Below are positions 46,103-54,103 of a stretch of 64,000 nucleotides of DNA, in pieces. Each line of letters starts with the position of its first letter. Positions within the stretch are counted from its first letter, which is position 1. Under the pieces are notes generated by a model that searched no databases, was not told the DNA's origin, and saw only the letters and a program-made list of their open reading frames with translations. The DNA comes from Inquilinus ginsengisoli_A. GTDB taxonomy: Bacteria; Pseudomonadota; Alphaproteobacteria; DSM-16000; Inquilinaceae. The stretch is taken from contig NZ_JAVDPW010000001.1 in NCBI RefSeq assembly GCF_031453975.1, positions 310,001-374,000 of the forward strand. The letters are read 5' to 3'. The position numbers and the translations under genes were made by a program.

Positions 46103-46991
46103 GCGCCGGCACGGCCCGGGCCAGCTGCCCGGCGAAGCGCGCGGCCGAGGACAGGCCGCCATTGGGATAGACCACCGGGGTCTCGATCACCCGCCCCTGG
46201 CGCACCGCGGGCAGCGCCTGCCACAGCGGGCTGCCGGCCAGTTGCCGCAGGGCGCGGTCGGTCTCGGCGCCGCGGTTGAAATGGATCAGCCGGGCCTCGG
46301 GGTTCCCGGCCAGCTGCTCGATGCCGATCGAGGTGGTGCCCCAGACATTGGTCCGCCCGGTCCAGGCATTGGTCAGGCCCAGCCGGGCCAGCACGTCGCC
46401 GATCATGCCGTTGCCGCCGAAGATCGCGGCGTGGCGGCCGTCCTCCATGAAGCGGACGACATAGACCGGCCGGTCGGCGAAGGGCGCCAGGGCCTGCCGG
46501 GCCTCGGCCAGGGCGGCGTCGGCGCGAGCGGACCAAGCCTGCGCTTCGGCGTCGCGCCCCGTCATCGCCGCCACCTGGGCCAGCAGGGATCGGGCGTGCT
46601 CCAGCGCCGGCTTCTGGGTGGAGAAAGTCGGCAGCCAGGCCACCGGGGCGATGCGTTCGATGTCATTCGAACCGACCTCGGCCCAGGACGGGGCCAGGAT
46701 CAGGTCCGGCCGCAGCTGCTGCAGCAGTTCGAGATTGGGTTCCTGCAGCGGCCCCAGATCCGGCACGCCGTCCGGCAGTACCGGCTCGGCCACCAGCCGC
46801 TGATAGAGCGGGATGTTGCCGACCGCGGCGGGCGTGACGCCGAGCGTCAGCAGCGTCTCGGTCAGCAGCAGGTCGAGGCACGCGACCCGGCGCGCGGCCG
46901 GACCGGTGACGCCGGAACCCTGCGCGCGCGCGCGGGCCGGGCCGGCAAGCGCCAGCCCGAACCCGCCCAGGAACGCGCGCCGGCCCAGCAT
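46083..46991 (-). CDS. Periplasmic ferric-siderophore binding protein (FhuD-like), Tat signal
   Basis: Captures the ferric siderophore in the periplasm for the FhuB-like permease. Protein of 302 aa from ATG 46991, starting with a twin-arginine signal (Arg-Arg-Ala-Phe-Leu-Gly-Gly followed by a hydrophobic stretch and Ala-Arg-Ala). FhuD folds tend to use this route. The type III binding-protein core is recognisable in Val-Ala-Cys-Leu-Asp, Pro-Asp-Leu-Ile-Leu-Ala-Pro and Asn-Val-Trp-Gly. Starts 7 bp after the receptor stop. An upstream ATG (47045) would overlap the receptor gene and displace the signal peptide, so it is rejected. Confidence 0.9.
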   Translation of the reverse strand: MLGRRAFLGGFGLALAGPARARAQGSGVTGPAARRVACLDLLLTETLLTLGVTPAAVGNIPLYQRLVAEPVLPDGVPDLGPLQEPNLELLQQLRPDLILAPSWAEVGSNDIERIAPVAWLPTFSTQKPALEHARSLLAQVAAMTGRDAEAQAWSARADAALAEARQALAPFADRPVYVVRFMEDGRHAAIFGGNGMIGDVLARLGLTNAWTGRTNVWGTTSIGIEQLAGNPEARLIHFNRGAETDRALRQLAGSPLWQALPAVRQGRVIETPVVYPNGGLSSAARFAGQLARAVPAHEAARG

Positions 46992-46998
46992 CAGGGGA

Positions 46999-49218
46999 TC
47001 ACCAGCGGTAGCCCAGCTTGGCCGACAGCGTGAAGGGTTCGCCATAGCGGCAGCCGGTGATGTCGACGCAGGTCATGTATTCGTTGTCGAACAGGTTCTT
47101 GGCATTGACCTGCAGCGTGGTGCCGGTCAGGCGCTCGTCGATCGCGCCGAAGTCGTAGGCGATCATGGCGTCGGCCACCAGGTGGCCGGGCACATCCTTG
47201 TCTATCTTCTCGTCGTTGGCATCGAACCCCGGAAGGTTGGTCGAGCTCAGATACTGCAGCCCGGCGCCGACCGTCAGGCCCTTGATGCCGAGATCGTCCA
47301 GCTTGTAATCGGCCCACACGGCGACGTTGTGGTACGGCACCAGGGCGAGACGCTCGCCCTCCAGGTCGCCCTTCTCGTTGCGAGCGTCGGTGTAGGAGTA
47401 GGCGGCGACGAGGTTGAGAGCGCCGATGCTGGCTCTCGCCTCTAGCTCGATGCCTTGCGAGCGCACTTCGCCGGTCTGGATCGAATAGGTTCCGGTCGGG
47501 TCGCTCGGGTCGGCGGTCAGGACGTGGTTCTGGTTGATCCGGAACAGGGCGCCGCTGAGCGTCAAGTTCTCGCCGGCCGGCTGGTAGCGCAGGCCGACCT
47601 CGTACTGGTCGGCCTTGGTCGGCTCGAACTGCTTCCCATCCTGGCTGACGCCGGCATTCAGCGCCGTCGGCTGGAAGGACTGGCTGAAGCTGGCATAGGG
47701 CGCAAAGCCGTTGTCGAACAGGTAGAGCAGCCCGACGCGGCCGGTGAAGGCGCTGTCCGAGCGGCTCTGCTTCCGGTCGATGCCCAGGAAGTCGAGCGTC
47801 GCCTGATTGCGATAGCTGGTGTTGTAGGAATCGGCCCAGTCGTAGCGGCCGCCCAGCACCAGGATCAGCTTGTCATAGATCTTCATCTGATCCTGGACAT
47901 AGACGCCGACCTGCGACCCGGAGTTCTTGAAACCGGTATTGTTGGTGTTGACGTTGACGTGCGCGTCATAGACCGGGTCGTAGATGTCGCCGAGCGGGGC
48001 GACCGAACCGCCGAGACGATCGGTGTCGTAGCTGACGCCATAGGTGTCGATGCCGGCCAGGAGCGTGTGCTGGACCGGCCCGGTCTCGACCTTGGCTTCC
48101 AGCGAGGTGTCGGTGGTGAACCCGTTCGACACCTCGTTGCGATTGACCACGCCCCGGATCAGGGAATTGTCGTCCCGAAGCTTTCCGTAGCTCAGATAGT
48201 CCCACGCCACGTCGGCATGGAAGTAGCGCAGAGAGTTGCGAAGAATCAGGCTGTCGTTGAATTTGTGCTCGAACTGGTAACCGAGCGTGTAGCTTTCGCT
48301 ATAATACTTGTCGTAGCCCTGCTGGCCGATGAACAGATCGCGCGGAACCCGGTCGTTGCGCAGATCATTATAGGGCATCGGCGGGGCGAAGCGGGTGTAG
48401 ATCTCCTGATAGTCGCTCAGGAAGGTGATCGTGGTCGCGTCCGACGGCCGGAACGTGAACGCCGGGGCGATGTAGAACTTGTCGTCCGGGACGTGATCGA
48501 CCGAATTCCCCGAATCACGCCACAGCCCGGTCAGCCGGTAGGACAGCATGCCGTTGTCGTCGATCGGGCCGCCGGTGTCGCCCGAGAACTGGGTGCGGCC
48601 GTAGGTGCCGTATTCGGCGTTCAGCTCATGGAACGGCACGTCGGTCGGCTGCTTGCTGATGGCGTTGACCACGCCGCCCGGGCTGAGCTGGCCGTAGAGG
48701 ACGGAGGAGGGGCCGCGCAGCACATCCACGCGTTCCAGGCCATAGGGCTCCTGGTTGCCGTCATAGACGTTCGACTGCAACCGCAGGCCGTCGCGCAGCA
48801 TGCCGGATCCGCCGGCGGCCACGTTGAAGCCGCGAATCATGAAGTCGTCATTCAGCCGGCTGTAGGCGCCGGACTGGAAGGTGATGCCGGGCGTGTAGGC
48901 CAGCGCCTGGGACAGGGTCTCGGCGTCGGTGGCCTCGATCTGGTCCTTGGTGACGATCGAGATCGACTGCGGGGTCTCGATCAGCGGCGTGTCCGTCTTG
49001 GTGGCGCTGGCGCTGCGCTTGGCGACGAAGCCCTGGACCGGGCCGGTGGCGGTCTCGCCCTGGCCGGTGACGACGATCGGGGCCAGCACCATGCCGTCGC
49101 TGGCGGCCGGCGCCTCCTGGGCTTCTGCCTGCGGCACGGCCGACCCACCGACCGCCACCAGGAATGTCGTCGTCAACAGCATCCGCACGCGCTCACGCGT
49201 GCCGTGTCCAGCACTCAT
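46999..49218 (-). CDS. TonB-dependent ferric-siderophore receptor
   Basis: Outer-membrane receptor (739 aa) of the FhuA/FpvA-like class. After a signal peptide (hydrophobic segment following Arg-Val-Arg-Met-Leu-Leu, cleavage near Ala-Glu-Ala-Gln) comes a plug domain with Thr-Pro-Gln-Ser-Ile-Ser-Ile-Val-Thr and Arg-Gly-Pro-Ser-Ser-Val-Leu-Tyr-Gly. A 22-strand barrel follows, ending in the typical aromatic Tyr-Arg-Trp. There is no extra N-terminal signalling domain before the plug, and no FecI/FecR pair nearby, so regulation is more likely by the Fur-like box upstream than by cell-surface signalling. Start 49218 was chosen for signal-peptide position; Met at 49182 is an alternative. Confidence 0.93.
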   Translation of the reverse strand: MSAGHGTRERVRMLLTTTFLVAVGGSAVPQAEAQEAPAASDGMVLAPIVVTGQGETATGPVQGFVAKRSASATKTDTPLIETPQSISIVTKDQIEATDAETLSQALAYTPGITFQSGAYSRLNDDFMIRGFNVAAGGSGMLRDGLRLQSNVYDGNQEPYGLERVDVLRGPSSVLYGQLSPGGVVNAISKQPTDVPFHELNAEYGTYGRTQFSGDTGGPIDDNGMLSYRLTGLWRDSGNSVDHVPDDKFYIAPAFTFRPSDATTITFLSDYQEIYTRFAPPMPYNDLRNDRVPRDLFIGQQGYDKYYSESYTLGYQFEHKFNDSLILRNSLRYFHADVAWDYLSYGKLRDDNSLIRGVVNRNEVSNGFTTDTSLEAKVETGPVQHTLLAGIDTYGVSYDTDRLGGSVAPLGDIYDPVYDAHVNVNTNNTGFKNSGSQVGVYVQDQMKIYDKLILVLGGRYDWADSYNTSYRNQATLDFLGIDRKQSRSDSAFTGRVGLLYLFDNGFAPYASFSQSFQPTALNAGVSQDGKQFEPTKADQYEVGLRYQPAGENLTLSGALFRINQNHVLTADPSDPTGTYSIQTGEVRSQGIELEARASIGALNLVAAYSYTDARNEKGDLEGERLALVPYHNVAVWADYKLDDLGIKGLTVGAGLQYLSSTNLPGFDANDEKIDKDVPGHLVADAMIAYDFGAIDERLTGTTLQVNAKNLFDNEYMTCVDITGCRYGEPFTLSAKLGYRW

Positions 49219-49321
49219 GCCACCCCGCCCCTTCTCCGGTCTGGTATCCGCGGATGCTGACGCTGCGCCTCGGCAACCGTCGCACCCGGTCTCAAATGTT
49301 CGGCTGCTCAATAGCGAAAAT

Positions 49322-49340
49322 AATAATGACTCGCAATCTC
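49322..49340 (-). promoter_or_regulatory. Fur-like box before the receptor operon
   Basis: Read on the minus strand, GAGATTGCGAGTCATTATT agrees with the Fur consensus at 13 of 19 positions. Its core TGCGAGTCATTATTATT (49335-49319) matches the box before the MbtH operon at 14 of 17 positions. It lies about 100 bp before the receptor start. I could not assign convincing -35/-10 hexamers. Confidence 0.6.
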
Positions 49341-49442
49341 AAATAGCATGAATGCCGGCAAAAATTGATGGACGGAGGGCAGGCCTGGTGCGTGGCATCT
49401 CTCGCGTGGCGAGGCTCTTCAGAATCCTCTAAATCATCAGCC

Positions 49443-49501
49443 CCGCGAAAGCGGGGATCTCGCAACGCTTTGACCGGAAAGAGATTCCTGCTTTCGCGGG
49501 A
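49443..49501. repeat. REP-like inverted repeat pair
   Basis: Left arm 49443-49461 (CCCGCGAAAGCGGGGATCT) and right arm 49483-49501 are inverted copies matching at 17 of 19 positions. Each arm also folds on itself around GAAA/TTTC loops. It lies between the GH172 stop and the receptor promoter in a 376-bp gap (49219-49594). The design resembles short intergenic palindromic repeats found in many proteobacteria. It could also terminate the leftward GH172 operon. The remaining bases of the gap show nothing beyond this and the Fur-like box. Confidence 0.65.
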
Positions 49502-49594
49502 ATGACGGCAAAGGGATGGGGCTGCTGTCTCGCCGGTCGAGTCCTCGCCCGACGGCCCCGGCATCCTCAGCCGGACTCCTCCGAGGGCGCAGCC

Positions 49595-50770
49595 TCAGCC
49601 GCGCTCCTCGAAGGGCGCGCGGAAGCTCGGCAGGCGGTCGGCCGCGACCGGCAGGGGCGGGAAGGGCCGGTGCGGCTCGGCCTGGTACCAGAAGGCGGTG
49701 CTCGACACCTCGTCGTCGCGCCGGTTGGCGTGGCCGCGCTCGATCGTGACCCGGATCGACCGCTTGAACACCACCGGATCCTCGATGTGGAAGCGGTACA
49801 GCGTCACCGGCTCCTGCCAGTTGGGGCCGCCGCCGGCGATGATGCCGTGATAGGGCGCGGAATATTCCTGGTTCGGGCACCAGGCGGTGTTGAAGTAGTC
49901 CTCGGTGCCGGTGCCGTGCAGGGTCGGCGGCCAGGCGTCGTTGGCGCCCGGGCTGCTCTCCGGCCGGTCGGCGATGACGGGCTGGTCCGGCTCCGCCGCG
50001 ATCTGACGCTTGCGGCCGGCATCGGGCACGGTCAGGCCCGGCTCGCCGTCGACGAAGATCATGTCGTCGCCCTCGCCGTACCAGTCCCACTCCCGCGACC
50101 GGCGCAGCGAATAGACGCTCAGCAGGCAGCCGACATAGTGGCCGTGGCCGGCGGCGTCGAGGATGGTGTGGTTCTTCGCGCCGTCGGTGTTGGTGCCGCC
50201 GAACAGCACCTCCTCATTGGTCAGGCCGCCCTCGTTGAAGGGCTGCGGCGCGGCGCGGCGCCACTGGGCGTGGAAGCGGCCCAGCCCGTCCTCCAGCGCG
50301 TCGTGCAGCTCGAGGTCGATGTAGTAGTAGAACAGCAACTCGTGCTCGGCCTCGTTGGTCACGGCGAAGCGCATGCCGGCGGCGAAGGGCATCGGGAAGT
50401 AGCAGTTCAGGGCGCGGCCATCCTGCGGGCTGGCCTGCAGCGGCAGGCTGGCGAAGTTGCGGGTCTGGCCGTGGCCCATGCCGAAGAAATCGCCGATCGG
50501 GCATTCGATGCTGGGCTCGGCCTCGCCGTCCCACCAGGCCCGCAGCACGATCTTGCGCAGCGCGTGGCGGCTGGCGCAGTTGATGGTGACCCAGATGTGG
50601 GTGACGATACCGGCCCCCGCCGTCTCCGCGATCGTCACCGTCTCGCCCGGCGCGACATGCAGCCGATCGTCGTTGCCGCCGGTGCGGTCGTAGCTGGAGA
50701 AGCGCCTGGTCCTGGCGTCGCGCAGCTTGGCGAGGCCGCGCAGGGGTGACAGCCCGGCATTGCTCTGCAT
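49595..50770 (-). CDS. GH172 (DUF2961) family glycoside hydrolase
   Basis: Protein of 391 aa with no signal peptide, so probably cytosolic. DUF2961 is now classed as GH172, whose characterised members act on alpha-fructofuranosyl or arabinofuranosyl links. Visible family blocks are Ser-Ser-Tyr-Asp-Arg-Thr-Gly-Gly-Asn-Asp-Asp near the start, Gly-Asp-Phe-Phe-Gly-Met-Gly-His, and Gly-Thr-Gly-Thr-Glu-Asp-Tyr-Phe-Asn-Thr. Last gene of the sugar-transport operon, 23 bp after the second permease, so its substrate is presumably what the transporter brings in. GGAAGG lies about 7 nt before the ATG at 50770; an ATG two codons earlier (50776) is too close to that site. Confidence 0.85.
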   Translation of the reverse strand: MQSNAGLSPLRGLAKLRDARTRRFSSYDRTGGNDDRLHVAPGETVTIAETAGAGIVTHIWVTINCASRHALRKIVLRAWWDGEAEPSIECPIGDFFGMGHGQTRNFASLPLQASPQDGRALNCYFPMPFAAGMRFAVTNEAEHELLFYYYIDLELHDALEDGLGRFHAQWRRAAPQPFNEGGLTNEEVLFGGTNTDGAKNHTILDAAGHGHYVGCLLSVYSLRRSREWDWYGEGDDMIFVDGEPGLTVPDAGRKRQIAAEPDQPVIADRPESSPGANDAWPPTLHGTGTEDYFNTAWCPNQEYSAPYHGIIAGGGPNWQEPVTLYRFHIEDPVVFKRSIRVTIERGHANRRDDEVSSTAFWYQAEPHRPFPPLPVAADRLPSFRAPFEERG

Positions 50771-50793
50771 GGTCATTCCTTCCGCAGCGGCGG

Positions 50794-51618
50794 CTATTTC
50801 AGCCCGCCGGTCTTGATGGATTCGACGATCTGGCGCTGGAACACGGCGAACAGCAGCAGGGTCGGCAGCGCCACGATGGTGGAGGCCGCCATGATGTAGT
50901 TCCAGGAGGCGGAGTACTGGGCCTGGAAGCCGGCGACCGCGACCTGAACCACCCACAATCTGGGGTCGCTGGTGATGGTCAGCGGCCACAGGAAGGCGTT
51001 CCAATTGGCCAGGAAGAAGAAGATCGCCAGGGCCGACAGGATCGGACGCGAGAGCGGCAGCACGATGCTCCAATAGACCCGCCAGTGGCCGGCGCCGTCG
51101 ATGAAGGCGGCCTCTTCCAGCTCGCGCGGCACGTTCAGGTAGAACTGGCGCAGCAGGAATATGCCGAAGGCGTTGAAGATCGCCGGGATGATCAGCCCGG
51201 CATAGCTGTTCACCAGGCCCAGCTGCCGCACCAGGATGAACAGCGGCACGATGATCACCGGCAGCGAGATCAGGAAGGTCGAGAACATCCCGAGGAAGAT
51301 CACCTCGCGCCCGGGGAAGCGCAGCCGGGCCAAGGCGTAGCCGGCCATGGAGTGGAACAGCAGGGCCACCAGCGTCACCGTGCCGGCGACGGCCAGCGTG
51401 TTCAGCAGGAAGCGGAAGAAGTCGACCTCGGTGAAGACGTAGAGGAAGTTCTCCAGCGTCGGCCGCGCGGGCACCAGCGCGGTGCTGAACACCTCGTCCG
51501 GTCCCTTGAAGGCGATCGAGACCATCCACAGCAGTGGCACGATGGCCATCAGCGCCAGCATGGCGGAGCACAGGAACAGGATCGCGCCCATCGGGCGGAC
51601 GGAGCGGGCGTCAGTCAT
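50794..51618 (-). CDS. Sugar ABC transporter permease, MalG/UgpE type
   Basis: Second membrane subunit of a CUT1 carbohydrate importer (274 aa, six predicted helices). The ATPase-coupling loop Glu-Glu-Ala-Ala-Phe-Ile-Asp-Gly-Ala-Gly is in the expected place (about residues 167-176). Overlaps the first permease gene by 8 bp. Together with the upstream permease and binding protein it forms the importer, but no ATPase gene accompanies it. Confidence 0.93.
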   Translation of the reverse strand: MTDARSVRPMGAILFLCSAMLALMAIVPLLWMVSIAFKGPDEVFSTALVPARPTLENFLYVFTEVDFFRFLLNTLAVAGTVTLVALLFHSMAGYALARLRFPGREVIFLGMFSTFLISLPVIIVPLFILVRQLGLVNSYAGLIIPAIFNAFGIFLLRQFYLNVPRELEEAAFIDGAGHWRVYWSIVLPLSRPILSALAIFFFLANWNAFLWPLTITSDPRLWVVQVAVAGFQAQYSASWNYIMAASTIVALPTLLLFAVFQRQIVESIKTGGLK

Positions 51619-52561
51619 AATTGAAGCGCCCGCCGCGGGTCAGCAGGAACAGCAGGCCAGTGAGCGCCAGCAGGATGACGACCAGCACCGACGCCATCGC
51701 CGCGGCGTAGCCGTACTCGCCGAACTGGAAGGCCTGTTCGTAGATGTAGTAGATCGCCAGCGCGGTGGAATTGGCCGGGCCGCCCTTGGTCATGACATAG
51801 ATCAGGTCGAAGGTCTGCATGCCGGCGACCGCGGTGACGGTCGACACCAGCAGCACGAAGAAGCTGGTCGGCCGCAGCAGCGGCAGCGTGATGTAGCGGA
51901 AGGCCGCGACCGGGCCGGCGCCGTCGATCCGCGCCGCGTCGTGGTACTCGCGCGGGATGTCCTGCAGCCCGGACAGGAAGATCAGCATGTAGTAGCCCAT
52001 CAGGAACCACACGCTGATCCCGACGATGGCGAACAGCGCCAGGTCGGGGTCGCCCAGCCAGGACAGACCGCCGAGGCCGAGGGCGGCGGACAGGCGGCTG
52101 ACCACGCCGATCTTGTCGATCAGCAGCACCTGCCAGATCAGCCCGACCACCACCAGGCTGACCATGTGCGGCATGAAGAACAGGGTGCGGAACAGGCCGG
52201 CGAAGCGCGTTCGGCGGTGCACCAGCAGGGCCAGGCCCAGGCCGGAGACGTAGAGGCCCGGCACCAGCATCGCGACATAGGCCAGGGTGATGCGGAGGCT
52301 CTCGAGGAACAGCGGGTCGGCGGCCATGCGGCGGTAGTTGGCCAGGCCGACGAAGCGGTAGCCGCCGAAGCCGCTGACCTCGAAGAAGCCGAGGCTGAGC
52401 GACAGCAGCATCGGCGCGCCGACGAACAGCAGCAGGCCCAGCGCGTCGGGCAGGATGAAGAGGTAGCCGGCGATCCATTCCCGGTGCCGGGCCGACAGCC
52501 GGCGGCGCGGCCTGGGCGCCGCTGTTCCGTCCTGGATCGCCGTGCCGGAGGTCATGCTCAT
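51611..52561 (-). CDS. Sugar ABC transporter permease, MalF/UgpA type
   Basis: First membrane subunit of the CUT1 importer (316 aa). The N-terminus is hydrophilic and basic, then six helices; the coupling loop His-Asp-Ala-Ala-Arg-Ile-Asp-Gly-Ala-Gly is near residue 215. Its ATG overlaps the binding-protein stop (ATGA). The open frame runs on upstream within the binding-protein gene in another phase and is not part of this protein. Confidence 0.93.
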   Translation of the reverse strand: MSMTSGTAIQDGTAAPRPRRRLSARHREWIAGYLFILPDALGLLLFVGAPMLLSLSLGFFEVSGFGGYRFVGLANYRRMAADPLFLESLRITLAYVAMLVPGLYVSGLGLALLVHRRTRFAGLFRTLFFMPHMVSLVVVGLIWQVLLIDKIGVVSRLSAALGLGGLSWLGDPDLALFAIVGISVWFLMGYYMLIFLSGLQDIPREYHDAARIDGAGPVAAFRYITLPLLRPTSFFVLLVSTVTAVAGMQTFDLIYVMTKGGPANSTALAIYYIYEQAFQFGEYGYAAAMASVLVVILLALTGLLFLLTRGGRFNYD

Positions 52562-53901
52562 ACGATCGGCGCGCCGGTGTAGCCGGCGAGGAAGGTGTCG
52601 ATCTGCTGCGCCGCCATCTCCGCCCGCTTGCCGGGATCCTCGCCGTTGAGCTGGCAGGCCTGGATAGCGTCCGAGATCGCCTTGTAGACCTGTGGCGGCA
52701 CCCGCGGTTCGCCCCGGGCGCCGGGGAACACCTGCTCGGCGAAGGTCTTCATGGCGCCGGCGCCATAGGCCGCGGTGGAGGCGGGCAGGGCGAAGGCGGA
52801 TTTGCGCGGCGGCATGTCGCTCTTGGCCTTGGTGCACCAATCGGCGACGCGCTGCACCGATCCTGAGTCCATCGACCCCAGCGCCCAGGCGCAGAACCGG
52901 CCCGCCGCCTCCGGGTTGCGGCCATTGGCATTGGCGACGAAGGCCCAGCCGCCGGCCACAGTCCGGTCGGTGCCACCGGGCGGGGTCGGCAGCTTGAACA
53001 CGCCATATTCGAAATTCGGGTCGGCGTTGCGCAGGGCGCTGATGCCCCAGATCCCGACATTCTGCATGGCGCAGAAGCCGGAGCCGAGATTGGCGGCGAT
53101 GTCGTTGGCGCCGTAGCCCAGCGGCTTGCGCGGGGCGACGCCCTGCTTGACCGCGTCCTGCCACAGCTTCAGCGCGGCCTTGGCGGCGTCGGAGTTGAAG
53201 CCGCTCTTGCCGTCCGGGCCGACGATCTCGCCGCCGCCCTGCCACAGGAACGGGTACCAGGTGAAGTTCTGGTAGTAGCCGGGGTTGGTCTCGAACAGGA
53301 TGCCGAAGCGCTGGTCGGTGGTCAGCTTCTTCGCCACCTCGAGCAGCTGGTCCCAGGTCTTCGGGATGTCGGCCTCGCCGATCCCGGCCTCCTTGAAGGC
53401 CTTGACGCTGTAGTAGATCGCCATCGGCTCGACCTCCATCGGCAGGCCGTACAGGCTCTGGCCGACCAGCCGGGTGGCGATGGCGTTGTCGTAGTAGTCG
53501 GCGCGCGCCTCCGCCGCGACATAGGGCGCGAGGTCCAGCAGCGCCCCGCCATTGTAGTAGCGCAGGAAGTCGCCCGGGCTGATCAGGAAGACGTCCGGCC
53601 CTTCGCCGGCGGCGAAGGCGGTCTGCAGCTTGGTGCCGTTGATGTATTGCGAGGTCGGGATGTATTCGAGTTCGACCTTGACGTCCTGGCTGTCGTTCCA
53701 GCCCTTGACCGTGTCTTGGAACCACTGGACCTGACCGGGCACGGCGCCGCCGGGGGCGTAGAACTGCCAGAACTTCAGCGGCGCGTCCTGGGCCTGCGCC
53801 CGGGAGATGTACGGCATCGCCATCAGGCTGCCGCTCGCCGCCAGCAGCCGGCGGCGGGTCAGAGGCGCAAGGCTCTCGCTGCGGGAACCACGGGTGGTCA
53901 T
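52558..53901 (-). CDS. Sugar ABC transporter substrate-binding protein (family 1), Tat-type signal
   Basis: Periplasmic sugar receptor of 447 aa. The signal has three Arg residues before a hydrophobic run (Leu-Thr-Arg-Arg-Arg-Leu-Leu-Ala-Ala-Ser) and ends near Ser-Arg-Ala-Gln-Ala, which suggests Tat export. The mature part shows the family 1 pattern (Trp-Gln-Phe-Tyr, Ala-Gly-Glu-Gly-Pro-Asp-Val-Phe, Tyr-Gly-Leu-Pro-Met-Glu). ATG 53901 was chosen because GGGGAGG lies 6-8 nt before it; the frame is open 17 codons further. First gene of the operon, divergent from the LacI-type regulator. Confidence 0.92.
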   Translation of the reverse strand: MTTRGSRSESLAPLTRRRLLAASGSLMAMPYISRAQAQDAPLKFWQFYAPGGAVPGQVQWFQDTVKGWNDSQDVKVELEYIPTSQYINGTKLQTAFAAGEGPDVFLISPGDFLRYYNGGALLDLAPYVAAEARADYYDNAIATRLVGQSLYGLPMEVEPMAIYYSVKAFKEAGIGEADIPKTWDQLLEVAKKLTTDQRFGILFETNPGYYQNFTWYPFLWQGGGEIVGPDGKSGFNSDAAKAALKLWQDAVKQGVAPRKPLGYGANDIAANLGSGFCAMQNVGIWGISALRNADPNFEYGVFKLPTPPGGTDRTVAGGWAFVANANGRNPEAAGRFCAWALGSMDSGSVQRVADWCTKAKSDMPPRKSAFALPASTAAYGAGAMKTFAEQVFPGARGEPRVPPQVYKAISDAIQACQLNGEDPGKRAEMAAQQIDTFLAGYTGAPIV

Positions 53902-53955
53902 GACGGTCCTCCCCTTATCGCGACGCGATGCTGCGTCAGCCATGGTCGGCAAGGT

Positions 53956-53968
53956 CGAAACCTTTCAG
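53956..53968. promoter_or_regulatory. Second LacI-type operator candidate
   Basis: CGAAACCTTTCAG shares GAAAC-N-TTTCAG with the perfect palindrome 89 bp to the right. It lies just before the binding-protein gene. The pair could allow a DNA loop, although 89 bp is close to a half-integral number of turns, which argues against tight looping. Confidence 0.4.
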
Positions 53969-54044
53969 CCGATCCGGCGGAATTGGCGATATCGCTGTGA
54001 ATCGGTCGATCCATGCACGCTGAATTCGGCCGACACTTCTTGTT

Positions 54045-54056
54045 TGAAACGTTTCA
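54045..54056. promoter_or_regulatory. LacI-family operator (perfect palindrome)
   Basis: TGAAACGTTTCA is a perfect 12-bp palindrome with the central CG typical of LacI/GalR operators. It sits between TTGTTT (54040-54045) and TATCAT (54064-54069), a plausible promoter for the regulator gene with an 18-bp spacer. This suggests autoregulation as well as control of the divergent sugar operon. Confidence 0.7.
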
Positions 54057-54103
54057 GATAGGCTATCATCCGATTTCCAGCTTGGCAACTTCGCTCGGGC
54101 ACA

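Noticed and set aside
49219..49594. Small genes in the gap between the receptor and GH172 genes (for example a 90-aa minus-strand frame)
   Set aside because: The frame runs through the inverted repeat and the Fur-like box and has no recognisable domain.
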